From assembly GCA_033030425.1 (NCBI GenBank), contig JAUFSD010000004.1:2046001-2110000 (forward strand): a stretch of 64,000 bases of DNA, read 5' to 3'. Positions 42,501 through 52,950 of this stretch are shown here, one piece after another; the first letter of the stretch is position 1; every line of letters begins with the position of its first letter. Source of the DNA: Verpa conica. Its lineage: Eukaryota > Ascomycota > Pezizomycetes > Pezizales > Morchellaceae. The notes beneath the pieces are model-generated. The model was not told where the DNA came from, made no database searches, and was given only the letters and a program-made list of their open reading frames with translations. A program made the position numbers and the translations under genes.

Positions 42501-43044
42501 TGGCAGGGGTTGCTGCAAGTGCCTCTCTGACATGTTTGGTAGAATTCTCAAGGTCCTCTAGGTTACCGAGTCGTTTGTACCTCTCGTAAAGTAAGCGTCC
42601 AAGCTGCCCCCGTAGGTCTGCTCCACCGGGCTGACCTTCGTTTGTTACTGCTAGTGTCTCCTCTATCTGTGCCACAGCCTTGTTGAGATCCTCATCGCCT
42701 CCGCATTGGTCGTATCTTCTTATATAAAGGTTGCTAAGCCGATTCATTGAACTGTAGCTTGCGGCTGCTATTGCTGGTGTTGACTTTGTAGTAGAAGCCT
42801 GGTCGACACTGCGGAGAGATTTTCTTCTAGTAAGGGCAGACACAAATTCCTGAACTCGTGGAAGTCCCCTAGGCAGCGCTTCCGCTAATCCAATGGCGTT
42901 GTCGATATAGTCGGTATCGTTCGTCGCATCGAAGGTGTTAACAAAAGACTGGATGATTTCCATAGTCTCAAGAACGTTTGCCACCATTATCCCATCGTTC
43001 TCATCATACGAACTATTTCGTAAACTGTCTACTTGTGCTTCCAT
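39547..43044 (-). CDS. TPR-CHAT protein (caspase-like protease with tetratricopeptide repeats)
   Basis: Intronless, 1165 residues, ATG at 43044. Residues ~1-120 have no known motif. From about 120 to 620 lie TPR-like helical repeats. Nine of these are nearly identical 45-residue units of the type YSRLGDMEDLENSIKHGREA, ending NHPDRAS.LNNLS. After a linker, residues ~860-1165 form a CHAT (caspase HetF-associated) domain. The predicted catalytic dyad is visible: His1025 in HFACHG and Cys1071 in YLSACST (codon 39834-39832). CHAT proteases in fungi and bacteria sense or respond to a trigger through the TPRs and cleave partner proteins; several are linked to regulated cell death. The near-identity of the repeats points to recent expansion or gene conversion, as seen in fungal self/non-self receptors. 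The gene is divergent from the candidate pore-former at 44.5 kb. Confidence 0.92.
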   Translation of the reverse strand: MEAQVDSLRNSSYDENDGIMVANVLETMEIIQSFVNTFDATNDTDYIDNAIGLAEALPRGLPRVQEFVSALTRRKSLRSVDQASTTKSTPAIAAASYSSMNRLSNLYIRRYDQCGGDEDLNKAVAQIEETLAVTNEGQPGGADLRGQLGRLLYERYKRLGNLEDLENSTKHVREALAATPANHPDRASLLSNLSNRLGDRYSRLGDMEDLENSIKHGREAVAATPANHPDRASRLNNLSIHLGDRYSRLGDMEDLENSIKHGREAVAATPANHPDRASRLNNLSIHLGNRYSRLGDMEDLENSIKHVREAVAATPANHPDRAFMLSNLSAHLSSRYSRLGDMEDLENSIKHGREAVAATPANHPDRASMLSNLSNRLGDRYSRLGDMEDLENAIKHVREVVAATPANHPDRASMLSNLSIHLGDRYSRLGDMEDLENSIKHVREAVAATPANHPDRASRLNNLSNRLGDRYSRLGDMEDLENSIKHGREAVAATPANHPDRASRLNNLSVHLGDRYSRLGDMEDLENSIKHGREAVAATPANHPDRASLLNNLSNRLGDRYRRLGDMEDIENAIKSYEESIASTSANHPHHARYLSGLQLLLLRRFKKSQNIEDIQYAVKVGQEAWSSVLLPPQSRIGVANITSGLLATNNRLEEASSLFEEAVKLLPDVSPQHRQRNTQSQELQLSDVPQIAPRAASVALKAGKTPAHSLMLLELGRGIIIGTAIDYRSDLSELQAKHFDMFTRFDNLRIEIDSPLSYNDDTFEEVRERRINAVKEFREIRASIRELPGFEGFQLPPSLDDLMAVAVEGPIIIINSTYWRSDAIIVTNSTVKALPLPGLIFKEVEEQMRQLRQDIIQGKSSTYRSRNQQLHEFLLWLWRTTVKPVFEELNFCPIDDDSALPRVWWIGVGPLATAPFHAAGDYSDIAGVNNAMSRAISSYIPTIKALSYAREKRLELLSGADTKLLLVTMPTTPGTNPLPSAEQEAYMISSVVSEATGCMLLESPSATEVLEELESSHAVHFACHGVPDAKSPSESHLLLSKDKDTIDRLTIKTIADKRIKNAQIAYLSACSTADNRVIELADESIHIASGFQLAGFSHVLATLWKSNDAACLEVAVEFYRLLFDGQGSKDHAKVSHSFHRAVKGLWKNYSRQPIIWTSFIHSGA
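41338..42560. repeat. Tandem array of 135-bp TPR-coding repeats
   Basis: Nine units with a 135-bp period; for example TATCTCCTAGCCGGCTGTAC recurs at 41481, 41616, 41751, 41886, 42021, 42156, 42291 and 42426. Differences between units are few and cluster at a handful of codons (GDRYS/GNRYS/SSRYS, HGREA/HVREA, SRLNN/SMLSN/FMLSN, SIHL/SNRL/SVHL/SAHL). Confidence 0.95.
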
Positions 43045-43189
43045 CTATCCCCAAGTGGGCGGTTAGTATATTGTATAGTCCTTAAGGTCACCATTATCTG
43101 GTCTTACATCTTAATCGAATATTTTATTTGGTAAGTTCTTTTCTTGTGCTCTGTTTCCCGCTAGTAGTCGGCAGGTCTCCTGGGTCTTT

Positions 43190-43573
43190 CTAATTGGGCG
43201 TATGGTGAATACCGGGTGGGAAGAGAATAGAACCTGCGTGGATGATGAGATTGTGTGTAGAAGATATATATTCTAGCTTATAGTCGTTCGCTGCGATTCC
43301 GCTTGCGTTCTGTGGAATAACTCTGTTGTAAAGGTGCTTTATTTGAAAGGTTGGCCCGTACCCACCGCCATCACACTGCACTTGTAGAAATCAGAGGGGC
43401 TGAGTCAACTGCAGAGGATCCTCTTTCAAAGCAAAGTATGTCCCAGCTTGTGTGTATCTCAATTGTGGACCCAAAAAGTGAAGCGATAGAAGCCGGTAGG
43501 CCTGGGTGTTCTTGAGACTCGTAGCAGTACGTGGAGAGCCTAGAAAGGCATAAAACAGTGATATGAAATACAA
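43190..43573 (-). CDS. Possible exons of a secreted protein (unresolved)
   Basis: On the minus strand a frame ending at 43190 encodes CDGGGYGPTFQIKHLYNRVI followed by an aliphatic C-terminus. Just upstream, after an AG at about 43540, a second frame encodes STYCYESQEHPGLPASIASL and, later, DILCFERG. Splicing the two near a GTGCAG acceptor at about 43382 would give a protein with three cysteines. Further Cys-bearing sequence (EVTCCPNP near 43815) lies upstream. Splice sites cannot be fixed by eye and I do not recognise the family. It lies between the CHAT gene and the candidate pore-former. Confidence 0.3.
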
Positions 43574-44483
43574 GAGGCTAAGTGATAAAAATGCAGAACG
43601 TGGTACCGTATTAGGCTAGCGATAGTGAGCTGTCGGGCTACGATCGCAGTATAGAGAGATAATTCTACAGTTAGAGGTGGCTATTTAGATTGGGTCTGAA
43701 TATAGCCTACATCTTTGGTGTCTCTTCACTGGTTGTAGTTGAGCCTCAGGAGCAACCAGTAACTCATATCTGCAGGCACAGCCCGGCCTTGTTCGTTACT
43801 GTCGGGTTGGGACAGCATGTGACTTCGCCCTTCGAGACTCCCATTCTCATAGTATACACTCAGTGCGCACTACCCGAAACACTGCCACGTTTGCGACACG
43901 GCACAGCGCGAGGCATAGTAGAAGGCACAGGAAATTATCTAAGTCGTTAGGAACGAGCCTAGACTGTCCCATAGCCCAGCAAGGCTGTCTCCGCCTGAGA
44001 AAGCGTGTCTTGCGTCTTAGATCACTGTAAAACCATCCCAGTCTGCCTAGAGTATTATTTCTTTTTGGGGCAACATTTTACATCGGCTTATAGTATACTC
44101 TTACTGGTAAAGGTGAGACCACTGAGTTTTTCGTTCTTCCCTGTGACTTGTGCAAAATACCCGCAGCCACAGCGGGTCGGATCAATTTAGGATTAGTTTA
44201 CTCTTACGGTAGAGATAATACAGTATGAGAGGATCTTTGTAAAAAGCGGCTCTGCATGCGAACATAGCCTCGTGTGTCTTTAGTCACTCAGGCATACTTG
44301 GCTGTAAGGTATCCGCAAGTCACTGGGCCACGTGAACACCAACTCTCGATAGCACAATATAGCTAAGGCTGAAAAAACCTAATACACTTTAAATGCTTAT
44401 GGTACTTTAAATATCCAACTTCAACACGGCTACAAGCTACAACTCTACAAACATAGACCCTAACACCCACCATAAGCTTCACA
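43574..44483. other. Intergenic, 5' region of the pore-former candidate
   Basis: No confident gene. Minus-strand Cys-rich frames near 43.8-43.97 kb may belong to the uncertain gene at 43.2-43.6 kb. Two ACTTTAAAT(G/A) TATA-like sequences lie at about 44387 and 44405, within 100 nt of the start at 44484. Confidence 0.4.
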
Positions 44484-45716
44484 ATGCCACCCAAATCCTA
44501 TCTGCCAGGTCGACTCAAGTCTTCTGATTCTATCAAACTTGGTCGGTTGGTTCGTAATGTTAAACAACCTCAGCAGGAGTTCCACGATCCTTTCCCGGGT
44601 CGACCACATGACCTTGAGCTCAGCACCAATTCCCAGACGAATTTTCAGCACGCCAATAAACTTTCTACATACACAAAATTTCAATCATATCTCACCGATA
44701 TACTCTCCATCCGTGGCGAGGTACGAAATAATCGCATCGACCATATGATCGCCCCTCAAGTCACGTTTGATGAACTCCAAAATTCTAGTAGTTGGTACGA
44801 AAACGCATGCGGGAATGAAAACACAAAACAGTGGATCGAGAAGTCATTCCTTGACGGCTACGATGTGTACTTGATTGTTGGGTCCTTTATCCTTCGAGAC
44901 GCAAAATTGGTCCGGAAGACTTCCTCGGGTAGAGAAGCGAGAGCGGGCGCCGAACTGTTGTTGGCCCCCCTGTCTACCGCTGTCGATTTCTTAGCTTCAC
45001 CGGGAAGCCTGAAAACCGTTGTCAAATGTATTCAAGGCGCCACTTACGGTCACATGACGGCTTTTGAGGCTCCGGGTGACCAAGTATTTGGAATAAGATA
45101 TCGCAAGGTCAAGTTCAAGTTGTTTTCTAGCCGAAAGGTGGGCAATTCGTTCCTGGATTCAAAAACTCGGTGGAAGGACTTCTTGCAGTGGAGAGGAGAC
45201 GACGACGAAGAAGATGAAGAGGATATTCTAGAGGCAAGCCTTACAGATGATGATCTTGAGACTCCAGATAGTCGTGGAGATAATGAAGAGGAGGAGGAGG
45301 AGGAGGGGGACGCTCCGGGGGACAGCCTTATAGATGATGGTCCTGAGATTTTGAACGACCATGAGGATGAGGATGAGGAGATGCTGGTGCCAAAGAATTC
45401 TAATGATAGTGATTCTGAGATGTCAGGAGAGGGAGTTACTAGTGTTGGTGAGATGGAATGTGACGAAGTAGACTCTACAAACCCTACTAAGACAGATGCC
45501 TCACACGCGGACGACCTCAGACAGGAACAGGGTAAGGCATCGATGACTAGACTACCGAAGCTGTCTAAGAAACGTAGGAAGAGGTTGCTAAAGCGGCTGT
45601 TGGGGAAATCGAAGAAGCCGAGAAGAGTTGAGTTGCAAGATGGTAGGGGACCAAGAAATCACGGAAGAGGTAGTCGGAGGAGGGGCGAAGGCAGAGGATC
45701 AAGGGGCGGAAATTAA
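44484..45716 (+). CDS. Fungal conserved protein, gasdermin-like layout (candidate pore-former)
   Basis: Intronless, 410 residues, ATG at 44484. Residues ~1-230 form a domain I recall as a widespread unnamed fungal family: KLGRLVRNVKQPQQEF near the start, a WYENACGN..TKQWIEKS segment, DVYLIVGSFILRDAKLV at 127, an aliphatic low-charge stretch, then APGDQVFGIRYRKVKFKLFS from 196. A strand reading nVYvV, a Gly/Ala/Ser-rich amphipathic middle and a closing strand with the PxGxxxAFR-like pattern is also the layout of gasdermin N-domains; that is pattern resemblance only. Residues ~238-340 are very acidic (DDDEEDEEDI, DHEDEDEEM) and the last ~50 very basic (LSKKRRKRLLKRLLGKSKK). The acidic linker plus basic tail could be a removable inhibitory or targeting part (inference). 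No signal peptide or conventional transmembrane helix. Confidence 0.6.
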   Translation: MPPKSYLPGRLKSSDSIKLGRLVRNVKQPQQEFHDPFPGRPHDLELSTNSQTNFQHANKLSTYTKFQSYLTDILSIRGEVRNNRIDHMIAPQVTFDELQNSSSWYENACGNENTKQWIEKSFLDGYDVYLIVGSFILRDAKLVRKTSSGREARAGAELLLAPLSTAVDFLASPGSLKTVVKCIQGATYGHMTAFEAPGDQVFGIRYRKVKFKLFSSRKVGNSFLDSKTRWKDFLQWRGDDDEEDEEDILEASLTDDDLETPDSRGDNEEEEEEEGDAPGDSLIDDGPEILNDHEDEDEEMLVPKNSNDSDSEMSGEGVTSVGEMECDEVDSTNPTKTDASHADDLRQEQGKASMTRLPKLSKKRRKRLLKRLLGKSKKPRRVELQDGRGPRNHGRGSRRRGEGRGSRGGN

Positions 45717-46455
45717 GGCTCCAGTTGCGATTGTTATGCTTCTTCATTTTTCTGTTTCCTTTTTAATGTCTTACCAAAGTCCTGTACATTCATACCCAAA
45801 TTCTTTACTCTTATCGTGCTCCAACTATAGGCTACAGACTTTCTCACCACCTAGAATGAGAGGTAGGATTTCTATTTTGCGACGTTCTCGTGTTCCCCCG
45901 TAGTTGGGGAGTATGTTCTTGGCGGGCCTTGGCGTTGCAACCGGAAAACCTCGCCAAAACCCATGTACTCCCATAGAAAAGCTTGACTACGCTGCAGGCA
46001 CCCGCAAGGCTTAACCTGGAACCCTAGCCCTGGTTACCGGGGTTATCCTGCTACAGCCTCATAGACATCGCTGTGGCGCTGCGCCTGCTTGACCCGTAGC
46101 GGCTTTTAGTTGAGAGTGAGGTTTTGGCAACTTTTGTAGTATCCAGCGTCTCTTTTTTTCTTTAGAAGCAGGGTATGGCGATGTCTGAGCTGACTTGTTT
46201 CAAGAAAAAAACTTAGCTAATTATATTATAACACTGTGAATAGACTATTGGGTGTTCAACGTGTTGAGTGAGTCTAGACAAGTTTTTTGTAAGGACGAAG
46301 ACAAACAAGTCCAGATCAGGGAATGCATGATGTATTTATTCTATTTGAGCAAGCCTATTTATACATGTAGTAACAACTACAGCTAAGCGGCTTCTTCAGC
46401 TTTGGCATTTATCACAGATTACAAGGAATATATATTCTACTACTACAGCCCACTT
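45717..46455. other. Intergenic, no supported gene
   Basis: 3' flanks of two convergent genes. GGCGGGCCTTGGCGTTGCAA around 45923 is GC-rich but unexplained. Confidence 0.45.
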
Positions 46456-47754
46456 TCAAAAGTGTGGCCAGTAGTTACCCCACGTTACAGTCTTGTAAGA
46501 TCCTTCAGGGAGACTCCTCAAGCTAATGAATGCAACTACCCCCAAGAGCACACTAAAAGAAGAATAGAGCCCAATATTCAACCAAGTCGTAAGATAAAAT
46601 ATCACCTCCATTGTGTTCATCTGGCGGGGGCTGGTGATCGTGCGAGAGGTATTTGGCGCGGTCGGGAACTTATCCATGACGAGTTTGTGAACTCGGCGAT
46701 AAAGGGGGTCACTATCCTTCAGAGCCCAGGTATAGCTGACAATATGCTTTGATGCCAAGAAGTGGAGATACATGCATATAGGGGCGACCCCAATCCCGAT
46801 CGATGATACCCGCCAAATCAATTTTTCGAGTGTTGAAGGGAAATGATCATTCCACGCCAGAACATGGAGAATACTAGTCGGAATACCCAGGATCGCCGCT
46901 GTTAGGGCGTCGGTGTGTCCATCAAATCCAGCTCTAATCAAGTCGTCGATTACAAATCGCCTGTCTTGCGATACAACTCTAATAGAATCGTTGTAATCGT
47001 CCTCATCCATATCTTGATACTGAATGACCTCTATATGCTCAATGACATCCTTCGGCTTGTGCCACCAGAAGCGATACATTGCGATTGCGTATGCAACCTG
47101 AATAACGATATGGTATTCAAGTAACGTAACGGGTAGGTTCGTTGCCTTCCGCCCAGCACACTGTACCACCATCCACAAAGCCTGTAAACACACAAGCAAT
47201 TTGGCGAGGGCATCAGCTTTGCCCTTATCCTTTACAATCCCTCTCTTGAGTGTATCCTTGCTCAAGCTTTTGTTCTCCGTAAGGCACAGGAATCCGTCGG
47301 GTGTGATGATGGAGGTATACCCAGGCCTAGCCCCACCTACGGTACATCCACCCATTACTATAAAGAAAGCTCCTTCCATACCCATATCGTCTTCGCTGCC
47401 CGGTGTCACCTTACAAAGTGTATACCATCTCTTGTGTACCCTTTTGGCCTCCCTCCACTGGTGATAAGAGTTCGATACGATGATTTCAGGAACGAAGAGC
47501 GCCATCATCATCCAATTTATTTTGTAGATGAGATGGCCAAGGGTTGATTTGTTAGCGACGATGTCCGGGTGTACTACGGTCCATATGCAGAGACCAAGTG
47601 TGATGATGCAGCTTAACAGAAGGCCAATTGTGCCACGGCCTGCAGGTTCGGGTACGAATATCGGCTCGGTGCCGGTGGTGCTGCTTGGTGCCAGTAGGGC
47701 GTGTATAGGCAAGGCGAGATATACCACGAGCATAGTTGTAGAGAATCGTTGCAT
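46456..47754 (-). CDS. Fungal-specific multipass membrane protein, copy 2 (432 aa)
   Basis: Intronless, ATG at 47754, with a signal peptide-like start (TTMLVVYLALPIHALLAP). It shares the family marks of the protein at 26.1-27.8 kb: FVPEPAGRGTIGLLLSCIIT, LCIWTVVHPDIV, LFVPEIIVSNSY, GMEGAFFIVMGG, KLLVCLQALWMVVQC, NLPVTLLEYHIVIQ and the C-terminus SLRSLPEGSYKTVTWGNYWP. About seven to eight membrane helices are expected. It keeps more of the usual residues than copy 1, which carries extra soluble sequence. Function unknown; the two copies face the same way and are 19 kb apart, so they are not a simple tandem pair. Confidence 0.85.
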   Translation of the reverse strand: MQRFSTTMLVVYLALPIHALLAPSSTTGTEPIFVPEPAGRGTIGLLLSCIITLGLCIWTVVHPDIVANKSTLGHLIYKINWMMMALFVPEIIVSNSYHQWREAKRVHKRWYTLCKVTPGSEDDMGMEGAFFIVMGGCTVGGARPGYTSIITPDGFLCLTENKSLSKDTLKRGIVKDKGKADALAKLLVCLQALWMVVQCAGRKATNLPVTLLEYHIVIQVAYAIAMYRFWWHKPKDVIEHIEVIQYQDMDEDDYNDSIRVVSQDRRFVIDDLIRAGFDGHTDALTAAILGIPTSILHVLAWNDHFPSTLEKLIWRVSSIGIGVAPICMYLHFLASKHIVSYTWALKDSDPLYRRVHKLVMDKFPTAPNTSRTITSPRQMNTMEVIFYLTTWLNIGLYSSFSVLLGVVAFISLRSLPEGSYKTVTWGNYWPHF

Positions 47755-50700
47755 GGCGAGGGCTTCGTTCGTATAACAATCTCAGCTGGCCGCAAGATGG
47801 GTTCCTCCAAGGCTAGTCAGGATAGTCTAGGTTTGAACAAATTTAGTTCCGTGACGTTCGAGGAAGGTGAGATGAACTCACCCTTTCCAAAGTGATTATG
47901 AGGTGGCTTGATAGACGGCTGGCCCCAAGAGAACAGAATAGAACTGTAGGGCTCGATAACGGTGTGCGTTGGTATAAAATCCTGATGCTAGGCTTACTGA
48001 CTCAATACTAGACTTGCATAGCGTGGTGTTAGCCCTAGCAGTACCAAGGGGATGGATAAATAATTTGAAAGTGTGGAACAAGTCGGGCGGGGAAAGCACC
48101 TTCAAGACGTTTTAGAGATCTATGATGTCTATTTTCGGATTTTGTGTGGTTCGCATTAACGTCCGGTTTTAGGGGGCTACAGACCCCCTCAAGCAGATTC
48201 AACACTCGGCATCCAACCACATAATAATCCTATCACAGAAGCCTTATTACCACTGCAAAATCGAAAACCGCAACAGTTTTTATGAGGCTTTAAGATCATT
48301 GGTGAGGTACAAATATTCAGTCACGGTGTACAAGGCTGGCAACATACTTGTGTATCTCCTACTCGTGGTAAACGGCGGTAAGTGGCATATACTATGATTC
48401 TGACTCTACTCATGATTATTAACTAACCTAACTATTTATGCTAGAGCGTTACATCATAATACATACCCCTCTGGGGCTAGGAGCCACGGTAATATCACTA
48501 TCTCTCGAGAGATTTCTGTGCTCGTTCCTGCCAGGGCTTCGGTTTGGAAGCTCCTGCAATCGCTGCCATGACACTCTATGAAAGCCCTGGTATATATTAA
48601 GTGGCTTTCCTATAGTGAAATCTACCTTAAGGGTAGACTTTCGCCCTTTCAAGGCTCAATCCAGAGTTTGCACATCCTAGTAGGAGAAAAGTAGACTGGC
48701 TAGGACCCAAACCAAGAGCCCCCGTGAAAGGCGCTCTAACAATCGAGTTATCGGTCCGTTTGTGAGTGTAGAATTGATATCCAACCACATAAGCCTCTGC
48801 TCACAACACCGCCAAAATGGGGGGCAAGGCCAGATTGGCTGCCTTGGATCACTGAACCCAAACATAAAGTGTAGAAGTACGGCAGTACAGTCTAGACGAC
48901 ACCGAAGAATAGAGGTAGTTTAGCTATTAATGCGCAGTTGGGTCTCAGGGCTTGGTTGCATGTACGGTTGCGTTATATCATACTGCGCATTGTGATATAT
49001 GTTGTAGGCCAATAGAGAGGTGCACTTGTAGATAATGTAAGGGTTTGCATTGCAGTAGGCTCAGCTACACCAGGATGATCGACTCTTTTACAGCCCGCTG
49101 TATGTGTCATATTTACCGTAGTAACAGGCGAGTACGCCCATGGACTTATAACAAAGTGATGAAAAAGAACGCTGCACAGTACACATATCTAATTGGCCTA
49201 AATACACATGACATTTGTGGTATCGCACTTAGGTTAGAAACCATGGAACGACCACTCTGCAAGGCTTTGTTTAAGTCACAATTAATGTATAGTATGTAGT
49301 CGCTGGATCGTCCACAGTGCTCTAAGCTCTCTGAAGTAATACGGCTGAAAGGTCATAGAATGAGACAGGTCACTTTTTCTACCTCGAGCCAGTTGTATAT
49401 TCTCGCTGTGCAGCGTTCTTTTTCATTACTTTGTTATAAGCCCATGGGCGTACTCGCCAATTACTACTGGCAGTCAAAAAATACGGCAGATGGAGGTTGG
49501 GCATTATGCTGGCCCGTGGCGGTTCACCGGATCCTGAGTGAGGTATCCTGATCGACATATAGCGGTTGGTTCGTTGTGCTATTAGTCAAACAAACGCAGT
49601 TGTCATGAACGCTTAAGTAATCAGTGTCTTGGCATCACCCTTAGCATAGAAAATGTTTCGTTTCTCCTTGTTTCTAGATCATCAACAGTAACTTTTTTTC
49701 AGTCTTTCTATGACAATTCGTCCTCTGATGACATAATCATCAGCAGTGATCATAACACCAGTGGTACACAAAAATTGTCTATCGAATACAATAAGGACTC
49801 GAGTTTAGCCAATCTTGTAAGAGGGAAGATAGACATGACGCTTTCGAATAAGACTAGGATGAACCAAGTCCACACACAGCTCTCATTACACAATATCATA
49901 CACTTTTCTTATCATGATGTGACACATTACACAAGTCATTTGAATATGCACTTCCATGCGATGACAACGGTCTAGAGTCCGAAATAATTAACAGGTTGAA
50001 AGTTGGTGTTATTGCAAATACGAGTGCTTCGCATGCGCAGACAACATATATTTCTACCCGAGAATTACTTATTGGAGGCAGAAAATAAGTCAATAGCTCT
50101 TGTGACCGTCTGGGTATTATTTATATGAAACCGCAGATGACCGTAGGCCCTATTCACCTTACCCTATCACCCGATTAGGACACCTTATGTAATGTCTACC
50201 TTCGGTCCCTAAGACTCCATGAGGAAAAGAGAACCAGTGTTATATTGGTAAATGCTAACTAAGCGAAAAGAATGATCATCATGATGAGCAAGAGAAGAGA
50301 GGCTCTAACTACATATATACCAAGAGCCACATGACCCGAGCGTCCCGTAATATCTTAGGTCTAACGTGGTAGAGCTGCAGCTACCTAGAGACTTTGGATA
50401 TCTATACTCCCAGAGCCTTATATAAAGTTAAAAAGGCATATATTTACCCTTTATTGAATTTATTGAAGGTTTTTTTAGGTAGCACTAGTAAAGCCCGCCT
50501 TCCAAAGACAAAATTCGATCGTGATACCCAAGAGCAACTATCCACTCACAGCTTTATAGACCCTTAAACCTTCTCTTAAGGATTGCTAGATACGCGTTTG
50601 TAGAAGTGTTTTGAATAACGTTTTTTAGGGACCCTACTAGACCCACAATACCCCAATTTGGTCTCAGGGTAAGGGTTTCTATCTAAAAGCTTCCCTCTAT

Positions 50701-52950
50701 CTTTTTTCCTCTTGCCTCCTGGGACTGTATTGGTAAAAAAAAGTGTACTTACCAAAAGCGCAAGAAGATTTAAATTTATTTGTTGGCTGATTGATTTTAG
50801 GGGAAATTTTGGTGGGGGAGATTCTGGCCTCCCACTTTTGCAATTATGGCAGAATGGTTACTGCAGTCCACGGTAAGCCAGTACTGAAACCTCGCCATAC
50901 CATACCCCATTTTCTCCGCTGCCAAAGGCGTCCTACAGAACGCTCCTTTGTACATTTGCCAGAACTCTCCGTTTGAAGATTGATCCCTAATTAACTTTTC
51001 GATCTCCATCTCAAGTTCAGGAATTAGTCGTTCGGCTATTAGGTGATCTTCGCATTGCCGCCATGCTCATCTTATAAAATAATATCCAAGCGCTGTTGGG
51101 CCCTAAACAAGGGCGAATAGCTAGGAGATTATCGTGAGGCTCTTTGTGGTGGGATATGGCGAAGGAAATGCGAGTATCTGGAGCGAGTGATAGGAATCCT
51201 TTTGAGAATAGACGTTGGGCAAGGAGAGGAGACCGGTAGAGCGGAGATGGTATGGCGGGTATTGTGCTGGGGTCATAATGGTCCTACAGGTAGACAAGCG
51301 TTAGTTCCTAGCATATCGTTAGAGAAAAGATCCATCTGAATCAGTCGCTTTATAAAATATCTTTATGAGTAATATATCACTCACTCAATCAATCGATCCG
51401 TCGTTGTTGTATTCCACCTGGTGTTACCGACCCCTCTACAAACCCTTACCCATATGAAATAAATAAATAAAATCGGGCAATAACCCCCATACAGACTTCA
51501 TACTAACAGAACGAATATTTGGGTACATGGGTCGGAACATGCTCGCAGTAGTGATATCACCCCCGGGTACAGTCATTATGCAAAATGTTCGTGATGAGAC
51601 AAGTCTCAAATGGCGAAATTTGTCTCGGCAAAAAACTCGGCAATATCGACCTAGCTCAAAAAATTCACTGAAAAGCAAGCACCAGGAACTAAATATTATA
51701 ATTACTATTTCAGATAGATGAGATGTTAGAGAATCAAACATATTATAAACTAGATAGTTATCCTTTTGGAGAATGTTTTGATAAACTTTTGAACTTTGAT
51801 AAACATGACCCTGTGAGTTTTTTGCGCCACCTGAGACCGGTTCCATCACGAACATATCTGCTTACTAACTGTAAATCAGTAAGAAGCCACTCTGGACAAT
51901 TAATTCTAGGAGGGTGGATACTATAGAGTCAGTTGTTTTCCTTTGTCAAGGCTCCGGATTACTTTACCCGTGCCGTGTCTAGTCTTGAATATTTAGATCT
52001 TGGGTATAGCTTGCTAAGACATGAGTGATATTTCATGACTTTGACCGACATTTTAGTACGACCGTGGAAGAGCCCGGGAAAGTAGTGCTATCGCTGAGCT
52101 GTTACAAAGTACCCAAGGATATAATATAAGTCCACTTACGGGTTATAACCTCACCCGGTAGGTACACCTTCCCTTACCTACACCGAGAGCGATGCGTACA
52201 TTTTCTACTACGTTACCGTGTGTGCTGCGCTTCCAAATTTACCACGTATGCTGTCATATCTACTATCTTAACGTATACCTATCTATTCTATCAATATCTT
52301 TTTTTTGCTTTCTTCAGTAATACATCTATCAATATCTAATTTCCCATCACCAAGCGATACGTTCTGTTGCCGTATCAATCACCTTTTTATCTACACCAGC
52401 GCGCTATGAGGTACATATAATTTACTATAGAGTGGTAACTCCACGACCTTGTCGATAGATACATAAAAGGAGGGAACAGGTAGGCTATATGGGGATCTGC
52501 AAACGGGTAACCCTAACCACTATCTAAACCATCTAATCTCACATATCACGTGATGTAATTACCTAACAAAGTTGCCGTATCCCCATTGCCGATGGACAAA
52601 TCCGCCTTGCCGGCCCTGCTCCGCGGTACCCACTACGGCGTTGGATTTCATTTGCTCTAGTCTCATGCCCAGCCCTAGGTTTTATTTTCTGCGCAGCACC
52701 GTAGGGTCGAAGCAGTAATATTCCGAGACTCCTAAGAGCCGCCGAGAGTGTCCGTTCGCAGGTCCCTAGGGGGCTCGGGGAGCTTCCTGAGCTCCGAAGT
52801 TACTTACTTACAAGGCTCAGAGAAAATGGTGTTGCTATGGGATCTGGGGCAGTGAAGTTTCGGAGTACTTCCGAGAAGTACCGGTAAGCACACCACCAGA
52901 CCCTGTTACCGCATACACACCCACCGCTACTCTACTACATACCGCATGTG
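47755..52950. other. Long gene-poor region
   Basis: About 5 kb of AT-rich sequence with only short frames on both strands (for example 48449-48865, 49045-49299, 51436-51855), none with a recognisable domain, signal peptide or splice pattern. ACCCTAACC (52509-52517) is a telomere-like motif. I see no gene here. Confidence 0.5.

Noticed and set aside
41338..42560. CRISPR-like array of regular repeats
   Set aside because: The 135-bp period is in frame and encodes TPR units; there are no short repeats separated by unique spacers.
43690..43950. 86-codon plus-strand frame between the CHAT gene and the candidate pore-former
   Set aside because: No motif; the opposite strand carries more protein-like Cys-bearing sequence, though that is unresolved too.
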